Positions 8,191 through 16,355 of a DNA stretch of 64,000 nt are shown here, one piece after another (within the stretch, counting starts at the first letter, position 1; every line of letters starts with the position of its first letter). The notes beneath the pieces were generated by a model that did not search any database, was not told where the DNA came from, and worked only from the letters and a program-made list of their open reading frames with translations. The stretch spans positions 62,001 through 126,000 of the forward strand of contig CAYMMX010000005.1 in the NCBI GenBank assembly GCA_964391675.1, written 5' to 3'. The position numbers and the translations under genes were made by a program. This DNA is from CAYMMX01 sp964391675. GTDB lineage: Bacteria; Cyanobacteriota; Vampirovibrionia; Gastranaerophilales; Gastranaerophilaceae.

Positions 8191-8849
8191 TTACCTATTT
8201 CTTTTAACTTTTGAATGTTTGTTTCAATATAAGATAACACAATATTTTTAATTTTTTTATTATCTTCTTTAGTATAAAAGTCTTGCCCCAAAGAGTCTAA
8301 ATTGGCTCTGTCCATCAATTTATAACCTAATATTTGACCAATAATAGAAGAAACCTCAAAGATAATTAATTTATCTTTCTCTTTCTTATTGAGAATTGAA
8401 GCAAGAATTTTTCTTAATGCACTATATAGAATACTAATTTTTTGTGAATAAATTTCGCTAAATTTTGAATGAGATATAGTTTGCTCCTTAACCATTAAAA
8501 TAACAAAACTGCTTGGAACATTCTCGGAATAAAGAAACTCGGCATATTTTTGAAGTATTATCTTATATAATTCAAGTTTTTCATCAAAATTCATTAAATT
8601 TAATTCAACAACTTTATCTAAATCCTTTTGTAAAAATGTTAAACCGTAATTAATTATTGATTCTATAATATTTGTGTATAATCCTTCTTTATTTCCAAAA
8701 TAATAAGGGATCAAACTTAAATTGACTCCGGCATGCTTACATATCTCTCTTGTGCTTGTTGAGTCAAATCCTTTGTTTGCAAACAAGAGTATTGCAGAAT
8801 TAATAATCTTTTTCCTGGAAATATTTTGTTTTTTCTTTTCGCTATTCAT
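8187..8849 (-). CDS. TetR/AcrR family transcriptional regulator
   Basis: 220 residues from the ATG at 8849; the frame also extends to a TTG at 8885. The N-terminal DNA-binding domain is typical: RKKIINSAILLFANKGFDSTS, then TREICKHAGVNLSLIPYYFGNKEGLY, which is the helix-turn-helix with the canonical YYFGNKE end. The C-terminal part is a helical ligand/dimer domain with no clear subfamily. It is divergent from the TolC-like gene at 9076, and a 32-base inverted repeat lies between them, so it probably represses that gene and itself in response to a small molecule. No transport ATPase or RND pump lies next to it. Confidence 0.88.
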   Translation of the reverse strand: MNSEKKKQNISRKKIINSAILLFANKGFDSTSTREICKHAGVNLSLIPYYFGNKEGLYTNIIESIINYGLTFLQKDLDKVVELNLMNFDEKLELYKIILQKYAEFLYSENVPSSFVILMVKEQTISHSKFSEIYSQKISILYSALRKILASILNKKEKDKLIIFEVSSIIGQILGYKLMDRANLDSLGQDFYTKEDNKKIKNIVLSYIETNIQKLKEIGN

Positions 8850-8891
8850 TTTATTAATACTAATAAAAAAGATATAAATAATCAACTTTAA

Positions 8892-8923
8892 TCAGTCGAA
8901 TGAAATATAAATCAATCGACTGA
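8892..8923. promoter_or_regulatory. Candidate TetR operator (inverted repeat)
   Basis: Two perfect 8-base arms, TCAGTCGA (8892-8899) and TCGACTGA (8916-8923), are separated by 16 bases. They lie between the divergent TetR gene and the TolC-like gene, 43 bases upstream of the regulator's ATG and about 150 bases before the target's ATG. Position and symmetry fit an autoregulated TetR operator; binding is inferred. Confidence 0.6.
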
Positions 8924-9075
8924 CTTAAAAAATAACTTTTGTAACTCTTTGTAAACCTGCAAAGGCAGACTACACAAGGAAAAATGTATTTGGTAGGAAT
9001 TATGTGTTTTTTTGCATGTTCAAACTTTAATAAGATTTAAAAGTCGTGTATTTATCATGGAATTAGGAGTAAAGA

Positions 9076-11553
9076 ATGAATAGGGGAATTAAAAAACTGA
9101 TAGTTTTGCTTATTGCATGTATATTTTCATATAATACTACCGGTTTAATTTACGCTGCACCAATTGTATTAGGAGCAAGCACCAGTAAAACAGAAAAGGG
9201 GATTAACTACAAAAAAAATGCTGCAACAATAAATTACGCATTCGTTTTTGATGGAGCTTCAACAAAAAATGAAATTGTAATGAAACAATTTGAAAAAAAT
9301 ATAATTAAGACAACTGCACCTGATTATAAAGCAAATTTTTCTTCCAAAAATATTTATATCGGTGATTGGACAGACCATGGAGTTAAAATGGCTTGTGAAA
9401 AAGCACTAAATTCAAACGCAACAATGATTATATCTCTTGGTTATATGGCTTCTAAATATTTTAATGAAAAAACAAATAAGAAGAAATTTGTTGTAACTAT
9501 TGATCAATATGGACTTAGAGACTTAGGAGGAGATTTTTTTAATCCGGTTCAGCAAAGTGTTAAAGGAGCACTCTTATTTAAAAGATTAATTAACTTTAAC
9601 AAAACCGCAATATTAATGAATGAAAGTTTTTATAAAACAAAAAAAGACTGGGATAATTTTCTTAAACCTAAATTACCGGGAATAAATTTTAATGTTATCC
9701 CGGTAAGCAATAATAATATAGATAAAACTCTTCAACAAATTTCAAATAATTTTGATGCAGTAATTTTAACACCTTTATTCAATCTTAGTGAAGAAAATAA
9801 ACACTATTTAATAAGCAAAATTAATGAGAAGAAATTGCCTTCATTCTCAACGTTTGGCAGAGAAGATGTATTAGATGGTGTATTAATAGGAGCCGGAGCA
9901 TACGACCTAGATAGAAAACTTGCAGAAGCAACCTCATTTAATATAAAAGGTGTATTAAACGGTGATAAGACGAAACAAACAAAAATACAATTTTATGAAG
10001 ATGAAATTGTATACATAAATCAAGATACAGCCGAGTTGATAGGATATGATCCTCATTTGAGGTTATTAAATAATGCTGAGATTATCACGAAGAAAAAACC
10101 TTTTGTTTATTCTTTATCCGCTGTTTTTGATGCTTTAGATAAGCAAAACCTTGATATTGAAAGGAAAAAATTACTTGTTAAGGCTGCAAGAAAAGCTTCG
10201 TTAGCAGCGGTTCTAAAATATTTACCCACATTTCAAGTAACTCTTGGTTATCAGTCTTACAATCAAGATTATGCAGAATCGGTAAGTTTATCAATTCCTG
10301 AAAAAACAGGAATTTTTCAAATGGGATTGGAGCAGATAATTTATTCACCAGCTCTTGTAACAAATATTCTTGTAAAGAAAAAATTAGTTGATTTTAAAAA
10401 AGACGAACAATTTTTAACAGAGCAAAATCTGGGAATAGAAACGGCATTATTATATATCGAAACCTTAATGCTCGAAAATGCTATTAATGTTCAAAAAGAG
10501 TATGTAAAAGAGTCAAGAGAAAATCTTGCAATAGCACGTGTAAGAGAAAAAATGGGTAAGTGTGGCCCTGATGAAGCAATGCGTTGGGCAAGTGAATTAT
10601 ACATAAAAGAACAACAATTTCTTGACATGACTGCAGAACTAAAAAATATAAAAATAGCGCTTAACAAAATATTAGACGATAAACAGACAAATAATTTTGA
10701 ACTTGCGCCGCTAAAAGCAAATGATCCTGCTTTTTATACCAGCGATATTCACATAATTGATTATGTTATAACTCCAAGAGTACTGGAACAATTCACACAA
10801 ATGCTTGTTAACCAAGCTTTTGAAGTTTCTCCCGAATTATCAAAATTGAAAGCAGCAACAAAAATTAAAGACTATGAAATGGCGATGTATTATCAAAAAT
10901 TTCTATTACCCGACGCAAAATTAAATTTAACATACACATCATTAATAAACAGGCAATTTGCAAAAGATTTGCCATATGCCCCTTTATCTTACAATCCAAA
11001 GGGCGGACAATTTCCATATGGATCAGGATTAGTTCCCGGAGCTCATTGGACGAACATGAGTGTTTTAAGACCGGATGCAACAAATTTACAATTAGGTGTA
11101 TTTGCTCAATGGAAGCCGATTGAAGGTGGAACAAAAATTGCAGAAATTGCAAGATTAAAAGCTGAAAAACAAGAACTTCAACGTTATCAGGATGAAGCTA
11201 AAACTTCCATAGAAAAACAAATCCGCGAAACTATTAATAGAGCTCTTGCTGGCTATTTCAGCATTGAAAAAAATTATAAATCAATGTACATGTCTCAAGA
11301 ATACTATCAAAAAGTTAAGGATCAATATCTAAAAGGAGATATTTCAATAACTCATCTATTAGATGCACAAAACATTTATCTTGGTTCAAAAACAAAAGCT
11401 CTAAATTCACAATATGTCTTTTTTAAAGAATTAGTTTGGGTTCAAAGAGCAATCTGTTCAATAAATTGGGCAAAGGCAACACCTGAAGCAAAAAAATTCA
11501 TTCAAGATGTAAAAGATAATCTTGAAAAACATAGTGATATTGAATTTCTATAA
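9076..11553 (+). CDS. TolC-family outer-membrane protein with N-terminal periplasmic-binding-like domain
   Basis: 825 residues. A signal peptide (residues 1-28, ending near IYAAP) is followed at about 50-330 by a type I periplasmic-binding-protein-like fold resembling the ABC substrate-binding family: AFVFDGAS, MIISLGYMAS, AVILTPLFNLSEE, GVLIGAGAYDLDRKLAE. From about 345 to 800 it is an outer-membrane efflux protein: long helical repeats such as IETALLYIETLMLENAINVQKEYVKESRENLA and, in the second half, beta-strand/helix pairs with KEQYLKG-like VKDQYLKGDISITHLLDAQ. Ordinary TolC proteins are about 450 residues. Ribosome site TTAGGAG precedes the ATG. It is probably controlled by the divergent TetR protein. 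No inner-membrane pump genes accompany it. Confidence 0.82.
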   Translation: MNRGIKKLIVLLIACIFSYNTTGLIYAAPIVLGASTSKTEKGINYKKNAATINYAFVFDGASTKNEIVMKQFEKNIIKTTAPDYKANFSSKNIYIGDWTDHGVKMACEKALNSNATMIISLGYMASKYFNEKTNKKKFVVTIDQYGLRDLGGDFFNPVQQSVKGALLFKRLINFNKTAILMNESFYKTKKDWDNFLKPKLPGINFNVIPVSNNNIDKTLQQISNNFDAVILTPLFNLSEENKHYLISKINEKKLPSFSTFGREDVLDGVLIGAGAYDLDRKLAEATSFNIKGVLNGDKTKQTKIQFYEDEIVYINQDTAELIGYDPHLRLLNNAEIITKKKPFVYSLSAVFDALDKQNLDIERKKLLVKAARKASLAAVLKYLPTFQVTLGYQSYNQDYAESVSLSIPEKTGIFQMGLEQIIYSPALVTNILVKKKLVDFKKDEQFLTEQNLGIETALLYIETLMLENAINVQKEYVKESRENLAIARVREKMGKCGPDEAMRWASELYIKEQQFLDMTAELKNIKIALNKILDDKQTNNFELAPLKANDPAFYTSDIHIIDYVITPRVLEQFTQMLVNQAFEVSPELSKLKAATKIKDYEMAMYYQKFLLPDAKLNLTYTSLINRQFAKDLPYAPLSYNPKGGQFPYGSGLVPGAHWTNMSVLRPDATNLQLGVFAQWKPIEGGTKIAEIARLKAEKQELQRYQDEAKTSIEKQIRETINRALAGYFSIEKNYKSMYMSQEYYQKVKDQYLKGDISITHLLDAQNIYLGSKTKALNSQYVFFKELVWVQRAICSINWAKATPEAKKFIQDVKDNLEKHSDIEFL

Positions 11554-11572
11554 TTTATATAAAACATTTCAA

Positions 11573-11609
11573 AAAAAAGAGTTTATAAAAATTATAAACT
11601 CTTTTTTTA
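11573..11609 (+). terminator. Intrinsic terminator after the TolC-like gene
   Basis: A 10-base stem, GAGTTTATAA (11579-11588) with TTATAAACTC (11592-11601), has a 3-base loop and is followed by seven T. The A-run on the left lets it also serve the minus-strand gene ending at 11644. Confidence 0.85.
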
Positions 11610-11643
11610 ATCTAATAATTAAATTTTAAGATTTTATTGTATT

Positions 11644-12741
11644 TTATTTAAATACTCTAGCATCATTTAAATTTTTAAAATAAGTTAAATCAATATCACC
11701 CTGTCTTTTAACTATATAAGCAAGAGCATCATCAGATGATTTACCTGCTTTTTTCATGGTTTCAAGGTAAGAATTTAGCATGCCCTCAGCATTTTTAGGT
11801 GAACCTTTACACATTGCTTTAAACTTAGAGTTATTTAGCAATAGCTTGAGCGAATCATCAAAAGAACCAGCCTTAGAGGCTATGCTAGCAGCCTTTGCAC
11901 TTTTAGCAACAGCGCCGGTATTCTTCACCCCACTTATTCCGCTTAACATAGCACATGAATAAGGGTCTTCAACATTTAAATTACACCTTGCAATATCAAC
12001 CGGTTTGCCTTCTTTAAATCTTTGAATTTGATCTTTGGTTTCGGATAAATTTATATCAAACATTGAAGCAGCAAAATCAGCAGGATGCTCAGCTACATAC
12101 TTTCCTGTCAGTACAACTTTTTGACCGAAAGACTTAACTGCTGCGCCGGGATCTTTAATTACTTCTTTAAATTTCTGTTTTGTTTCTTCATTTTTAGCAA
12201 TAGCTTCTTGTTTTGTTTTTTCAAAAAACTCATCTTGCCTTTTAATCAATGTGTTCTTTTGTGCTTCTTTGTCAGCTTTTAATTGAGCTTTAATTGTATC
12301 ATCGCCTTTTTTCATTTGCTCTTTATATGATTCATTATATTTTTTCTTAGCTTGTTGACATTCTTTTACTAATTTTTTGTATTCCATTTTTTCTTCAGTA
12401 GTCGTACTTAAATAATTTTCTTGCCTAAATCTGAAACCTTCCTTATATACTTTTTCATCTAAAGCTTCATAGTTAGATTTTAAATCATTGTATTCATCAA
12501 AACTGCCTTTGTAATTAGGGTCATTATACTTTTGAATGCCTGATACATCAACACTGTCTTTAAGTTCAGGAGCAACCGAAGCTTTTGAATAATCTAATGT
12601 TTTATTATTCGTACCGGATAAATCTGAAAATATACTTTGATTCTGCAAATTTGAAGTTTGATCACTATTTTCTGTAGTTTGACCTGGTTTATACTTAGTA
12701 ATATCAACCGGTTTACCTTCAATATAAACAATTGTACCCAT
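11644..12741 (-). CDS. Uncharacterised Lys/Glu-rich protein with predicted coiled coil
   Basis: 365 residues; not recognised. The N-terminal 70 residues are polar and low-complexity. Residues about 90-215 are dominated by Lys, Glu and Gln (MEYKKLVKECQQAKKKYNE, KADKEAQKNTLIKRQDEFF) and should form a long coiled coil. The C-terminal part holds small-residue helices such as AKSAKAASIASKAGSFDD. The heptad-like EGKPVDI occurs twice, near the N-terminus and near residue 247. No signal peptide or membrane segment is clear. Ribosome site AAGGAAG precedes the ATG. It may be a structural or surface-associated protein of this lineage; no function can be assigned. Confidence 0.7.
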   Translation of the reverse strand: MGTIVYIEGKPVDITKYKPGQTTENSDQTSNLQNQSIFSDLSGTNNKTLDYSKASVAPELKDSVDVSGIQKYNDPNYKGSFDEYNDLKSNYEALDEKVYKEGFRFRQENYLSTTTEEKMEYKKLVKECQQAKKKYNESYKEQMKKGDDTIKAQLKADKEAQKNTLIKRQDEFFEKTKQEAIAKNEETKQKFKEVIKDPGAAVKSFGQKVVLTGKYVAEHPADFAASMFDINLSETKDQIQRFKEGKPVDIARCNLNVEDPYSCAMLSGISGVKNTGAVAKSAKAASIASKAGSFDDSLKLLLNNSKFKAMCKGSPKNAEGMLNSYLETMKKAGKSSDDALAYIVKRQGDIDLTYFKNLNDARVFK

Positions 12742-12919
12742 ATAATCTTCCTTTTACACTATTAATACAAGTATGATTTCGGCATTTGGTAAAAAAAACT
12801 TTAAAAAAAACTTTAAAATATAACTATTTTGTTACATTTATTAAATATTAATTTTATAAGTTTAACTAATTTATTTTAAAAAACTAATCGATAGATTTAG
12901 TATAAACCAAAAAAGCAAT

Positions 12920-12992
12920 TGGGCTTGGTGGGACTCGAACCCACGACCAAAAGATTAAGAGTCTCCTGCGCTACCAACTGCGCCACAAGCCC
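12920..12992 (-). tRNA. tRNA-Lys (CTT)
   Basis: Reading the minus strand gives a complete cloverleaf of 73 nt. The 7-base acceptor stem GGGCTTG pairs with CAAGCCC, the D-stem is GCGC/GCGC, the anticodon loop is CTCTTAA with anticodon CTT, and the T-arm is GTGGG-TTCGAGT-CCCAC. CCA is not encoded. It is a singleton with no neighbouring tRNA. Confidence 0.95.
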
Positions 12993-13167
12993 ATTTATAT
13001 TTGATTATATTACAAACACTGCAAATTAATCAATTTAATATATAATAATTTATTTATGTGTTTTTTAAATTGTTAACAAATCTTAAAATTCTTTAATTAT
13101 TCTAGGCAATTTTTTTTAAAAAAAATACTTAATATATATAAGGTAATATTAGGGGAATTATATAATT

Positions 13168-13854
13168 ATGTCTTTCAATTCTTATATGGATACAGGAAAT
13201 AGCATATATAATAAAAAATCTGTTACTAATTCCATGGCATATCAAAGTGATTTTTCTTCAATTCCGTTTGGTTTATATGATGATGGAATATTTACAGATG
13301 ACTTATCATATCCAATGGTTCTTCCTGATAGCTCAGCATATTTAGATTATTTAGAATTACTTATATTAATGATGAATAATCAAGTTAATCAACAGAAATT
13401 TATAAAATATTTTGATGATACATATAAAATGGCTCCGGGAAAAGATATAAAACAAGTTTATAATGCAGAACTTTCAGAAAGACTTGCAAAAACAGCTGAA
13501 GCAAACGCACGTAGAACAAACACTATAGGCTGGTGTGCCAGGGGTTCAAATAATGCATTAGAACAAGCAAATCTTGCTAAAGGTGAAACAAGAGCCGGAT
13601 CAGCATGTATGGTAGCAAATAAACTTTATAATCATGAGAATTTCGAAAAAATAAATGTTTCAAGAGGTGATTTAAAAAACCTGCCTGCCGGATGTATAAT
13701 TGTTTGGCAAGCAAGCTCTGGTCATCCACATGGACATATGGCTATAACATTAGGAAATGGAAATGAGGCCAGTGATCATATTCAAAAAATAAATGCCAAC
13801 AGGCAAGCTAATTTCTCAGTCTTTGTACCGGTAAGAAAAAATTATGTAGGCTAG
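13168..13854 (+). CDS. Uncharacterised protein with a possible Cys-His (CHAP/NlpC-like) domain
   Basis: 228 residues without a signal peptide. The N-terminal 90 residues are low-complexity and Ser/Tyr/Asp-rich. The C-terminal part has GWCARGSNNA near residue 120, then a GDLKNLPAGCIIVWQ stretch, GHPHGHMAITLGNG near 190-203, and NEASDH. The spacing of Cys, then His in a GH-x-x-GH-strand, resembles papain-like CHAP or NlpC/P60 peptidoglycan hydrolases, in which the AGC-IIVW segment also fits. The fold call is inference from motif order. It ends just before a terminator and stands alone downstream of tRNA-Lys. Confidence 0.6.
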   Translation: MSFNSYMDTGNSIYNKKSVTNSMAYQSDFSSIPFGLYDDGIFTDDLSYPMVLPDSSAYLDYLELLILMMNNQVNQQKFIKYFDDTYKMAPGKDIKQVYNAELSERLAKTAEANARRTNTIGWCARGSNNALEQANLAKGETRAGSACMVANKLYNHENFEKINVSRGDLKNLPAGCIIVWQASSGHPHGHMAITLGNGNEASDHIQKINANRQANFSVFVPVRKNYVG

Positions 13855-13883
13855 CTTTTATCTAAAAATTTTAGTGATATAAT

Positions 13884-13912
13884 ACCCCTATAAAGATTAA
13901 TAGGGGTTTTTT
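13884..13912 (+). terminator. Intrinsic terminator immediately upstream of the carbonic-anhydrase-like gene
   Basis: An 8-base stem (ACCCCTAT 13884-13891 with ATAGGGGT 13900-13907) is followed by T residues to 13912, ending two bases before the next ATG. A TATAAT at 13878-13883 lies directly before it, so a transcript started there would begin inside the hairpin and fold its only SD-like AGGGG. Confidence 0.7.
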
Positions 13913-13914
13913 AA

Positions 13915-14568
13915 ATGAGAAAAATTATACTAACATTAATATTATTGCTAATGTCACAGAATGTTTTTGCTGCAAGTTTACCAAATCTTCCGGCAGACAT
14001 TGGTATACAAAAATTAAAAGATGGAAATTACCGTTTTGCTAAATATCAGATGAATTATCCAAATCAGGATAAAACTCGCAGAGAAAGATTAATAATAAGT
14101 CAACATCCTTATGCTATTGTATTGTGCTCCTCTGATTCAAGAATCGCTCCTGAATTAATATTCGACCAAGGGTTAGGAGATTTATTTATTATAAGGACTC
14201 CAGGTAACGACATTAATGAATATGTAATGCAAGGTATTGAATATGCTGTTTTTAATTTGGGAGTAAATCTTGTAGTAGTTCTAGACAACGAATATAGTTC
14301 TTCACTAGGTGCGGCAATAAAAAATGATGAAACTTATCCGAACATAGAAAGTATTAAAGCATCAATTGATCAAATAACAGAAAAATGTAAAAGTGAAAAA
14401 AAGTTTTCTAATAATGACATAATAAAAGAATATACTAGGCAAAAAGCTATAGAAATAATCGAAAGTAAAAAATTAACCGAATATGATAAAAAACATGATT
14501 TTAAAGTAATACCTGCGTACTATTGTATAAGTACCGGTGAAGTAGAATTCTTAAAGTTTGACGAGTAA
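13915..14568 (+). CDS. Secreted beta-class carbonic anhydrase homologue lacking zinc ligands
   Basis: 217 residues. The signal peptide is MRKIILTLILLLMSQNVFAA. The rest matches beta-carbonic anhydrase: LKDGNYRFA, HPYAIVLCSSDSRIAPELIFDQGLGDLFIIRTPGN, EYAVFNLGVNLVVVLDNE. The Asp-Arg dyad (DSR) is kept, but the zinc-ligand Cys two residues before the Asp is Ser, with a Cys one residue further back. The GHxxC motif that gives the other two ligands reads DNEYS. All three zinc positions are therefore changed, and CO2 hydration is not expected. It may be a structural or binding pseudoenzyme. Its 3' end overlaps coaE by 18 bases on the opposite strand. Confidence 0.8.
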   Translation: MRKIILTLILLLMSQNVFAASLPNLPADIGIQKLKDGNYRFAKYQMNYPNQDKTRRERLIISQHPYAIVLCSSDSRIAPELIFDQGLGDLFIIRTPGNDINEYVMQGIEYAVFNLGVNLVVVLDNEYSSSLGAAIKNDETYPNIESIKASIDQITEKCKSEKKFSNNDIIKEYTRQKAIEIIESKKLTEYDKKHDFKVIPAYYCISTGEVEFLKFDE

Positions 14569-15135
14569 TTCTTCTATATTTTTATACAATTCATCTAAAG
14601 AATCATTGTTATAAATAATATAATCAGATAGTTTCTTTTTCTTGTCTTGACTCATTTGTATTTCAAGACGATTTTTTGCATTTTCTAAAGATAGTTTATT
14701 TCTTTGTCTTAATCTATTAATTCTTATATCATCATTTGCATGTATTAATATGATTTTATCAAAAAGTTTTTCCATTTTTGCTTCAAACAATAATGGTACT
14801 GATACAAAAGCAAGTTTTGATTTTTTTTGTTCTTGCTTTTTAAAAAATTCAGTAATTTTTATTTTGATTCTGGGATGAATAATTGATTCAAGCTTTTCTC
14901 GCAATAGTTTATCTTGAAAAATTAATTGTCCAAGCTTGGGTCTTGAAATTTCAGCTTGCTCAAATATATCATATCCTATAAAACTAGATTTTATCTCTTC
15001 TTTAACTTTTCTGTCCTTTAATAAAATATGGGCTACGTCGTCAGTATCTAATACAGCAAAATTTTTCTTCTTCAAAAATCCTTCTACAGAACTTTTTCCT
15101 GAAGCTATGTTTCCTGTTATAGCAATTTTAAGCAT
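14551..15135 (-). CDS. coaE: Dephospho-CoA kinase
   Basis: 194 residues. It phosphorylates the 3'-hydroxyl of dephospho-CoA in the last step of CoA synthesis. The P-loop ITGNIASGKSSV lies at residues 5-16, followed by VLDTDDVAH (substrate-binding Asp), the lid region HPRIK, FVSVPLLFEAK and RINRLRQRNKLS. The length is normal. It is the last gene of a minus-strand run (thioesterase, pseudouridine synthase, coaE), starting 3 bases after the pseudouridine synthase stop. It is convergent with and overlaps the carbonic-anhydrase-like gene. Confidence 0.93.
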   Translation of the reverse strand: MLKIAITGNIASGKSSVEGFLKKKNFAVLDTDDVAHILLKDRKVKEEIKSSFIGYDIFEQAEISRPKLGQLIFQDKLLREKLESIIHPRIKIKITEFFKKQEQKKSKLAFVSVPLLFEAKMEKLFDKIILIHANDDIRINRLRQRNKLSLENAKNRLEIQMSQDKKKKLSDYIIYNNDSLDELYKNIEELLVKL

Positions 15136-15138
15136 AAT

Positions 15139-15858
15139 TTATCCCTTTAATTTACTTAAAAAGTTTTTTAATTCTTTAATCTGTTGTGGTTTAATTGGTT
15201 TAAATTGTCCCTTTTTAAGACCTTCAATTGTTATTGTAGCATGCTGAACTCTTTTTAACGAAATTACCTCAAAGCCTAAAATTTCAAACATTTTTCTTAT
15301 TTGTCTGTTTAATCCCTGATAAAGTGTTATTTGCAAAATCGTTTTTTTATTTGTACTTTCAATAATTGAGGAATCTGCATAAGCTACTTTACCTTTTTCT
15401 ATTTCTATTCCTTTGGCCATTTGCTCTAAGTGATGAAGGTGAACTTTAGCATTTACGCTTACTATATAAACTTTAGGAACCTTAATGGATGGATGTGCTA
15501 ATTCATTTATTAAATTACCATCATTAGTTAAAATAATTAAACCACTTGAATCTCGATCTAATCTCCCGATAGGTTTTAAATTAATCATTGAAGGGGGTAG
15601 TAAATCATAAATTATTTTTCTGTCTTTTTCGTCATCTGAGGTTGTAATATATCCGGTAGGCTTATAAAACCTATAATACTCATGTTTTTTAGGTTTAACA
15701 ATTTCATTATTTATAAAAACTTTATCTTTTTCTTTTACTTGATAACCAAGTTCAATAATTTTTTTTCCATTAACAGAAACAACGCCCTGCTCAATTAATT
15801 CATCTGCTTTTCTTCTCGAACAAATACCTGATGATGCAATATACTTATTTAAACGCAT
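15139..15858 (-). CDS. rluB: Ribosomal large-subunit pseudouridine synthase (RluB/RsuA family)
   Basis: 239 residues. The N-terminal S4 RNA-binding domain reads MRLNKYIASSGICSRRKADELI. The catalytic domain has the RsuA-family motif GRLDRDSSGLIILTNDG, containing the catalytic Asp, then KVYIVSVNAKV and GLNRQIRKMFEILGFEVISLKRVQ. It isomerises a uridine in 23S (possibly 16S) rRNA during ribosome assembly; RluB is the most likely member, but RluE or RsuA cannot be excluded. The start overlaps the thioesterase gene by 10 bases. Confidence 0.88.
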   Translation of the reverse strand: MRLNKYIASSGICSRRKADELIEQGVVSVNGKKIIELGYQVKEKDKVFINNEIVKPKKHEYYRFYKPTGYITTSDDEKDRKIIYDLLPPSMINLKPIGRLDRDSSGLIILTNDGNLINELAHPSIKVPKVYIVSVNAKVHLHHLEQMAKGIEIEKGKVAYADSSIIESTNKKTILQITLYQGLNRQIRKMFEILGFEVISLKRVQHATITIEGLKKGQFKPIKPQQIKELKNFLSKLKG

Positions 15859-16268
15859 ATTGTATCCTTTGCCTTTTCAAAAGCATCTAATAAAACTTGA
15901 GGCATTTTACGATATAATTTCCCATTATTATCTATTGCCACAACATCAACAATTGCCTCTATAAATACTTTATTATTTGTTTTATTTCTTATTTTTTGCT
16001 CGAAAGTCACTGATAAAGAATTATATTTTTGTATTGCCGTTTCAATGATCATCTCATCATTTAATCTGGCAGAAGATTTATATCTAATGCTTATATTTAC
16101 AACAGGAAGAGTTATATTCCTTTGATGTAAATCAGCTAAATTATGTCCCATAATTTCACATAGCTCTACCCTGCCCATTTCAAGCCATCTTAAGTAAGAA
16201 CCATGCCAAACAACACCATATGCATCTGTGTCAGAATAATATACTTTTTGCTCAAATATATGTTTCAT
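15849..16268 (-). CDS. YbgC/FadM-like acyl-CoA thioesterase
   Basis: A 139-residue single hotdog-fold domain. YYSDTDAYGVVWHGSYLRWLE carries the 4HBT family catalytic Asp with the following YGVVWH segment, and VNISIRYKSSARLNDEMIIET forms the central strand. Members hydrolyse short or medium acyl-CoA or acyl-ACP thioesters. It is the first gene of the minus-strand run with rluB and coaE and is divergent from perR; the long PerR-box dyad lies in the shared upstream region, so it may also be affected by that regulator. Substrate unknown. Confidence 0.82.
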   Translation of the reverse strand: MKHIFEQKVYYSDTDAYGVVWHGSYLRWLEMGRVELCEIMGHNLADLHQRNITLPVVNISIRYKSSARLNDEMIIETAIQKYNSLSVTFEQKIRNKTNNKVFIEAIVDVVAIDNNGKLYRKMPQVLLDAFEKAKDTICV

Positions 16269-16298
16269 AAAGATATCTTAACATAAAAAAATTATGTA

Positions 16299-16327
16299 TT
16301 GACTTTTAGCCCTCTTAATGATAATAA
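16299..16327 (+). promoter_or_regulatory. Promoter of the perR-rubrerythrin-rubredoxin operon
   Basis: -35 TTGACT (16299-16304) and -10 TAATAA (16322-16327) are spaced by 17 bases. The -10 box lies within the left half of the PerR/Fur dyad, so repressor binding would block RNA polymerase. Confidence 0.65.
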
Positions 16328-16350
16328 TAATTATTATCATTAAGAGGGCT
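16308..16350. promoter_or_regulatory. PerR/Fur box within a perfect 43-base dyad
   Basis: The whole element is a palindrome with 21-base arms around one central base (16329). Its core, GATAATAATAATTATTATC, differs from the classical 19-base Fur consensus at two positions. It lies directly upstream of a PerR-like gene and covers the -10 box. The right arm contains AAGAGGG, the ribosome site of that gene. Confidence 0.88.
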
Positions 16351-16355
16351 GATTT

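Noticed and set aside
16308..16350. The long dyad as a transcription terminator of the thioesterase region
   Set aside because: It lies upstream of both flanking genes (divergent), covers a -10 box and matches the Fur/PerR consensus, so an operator is the better explanation.
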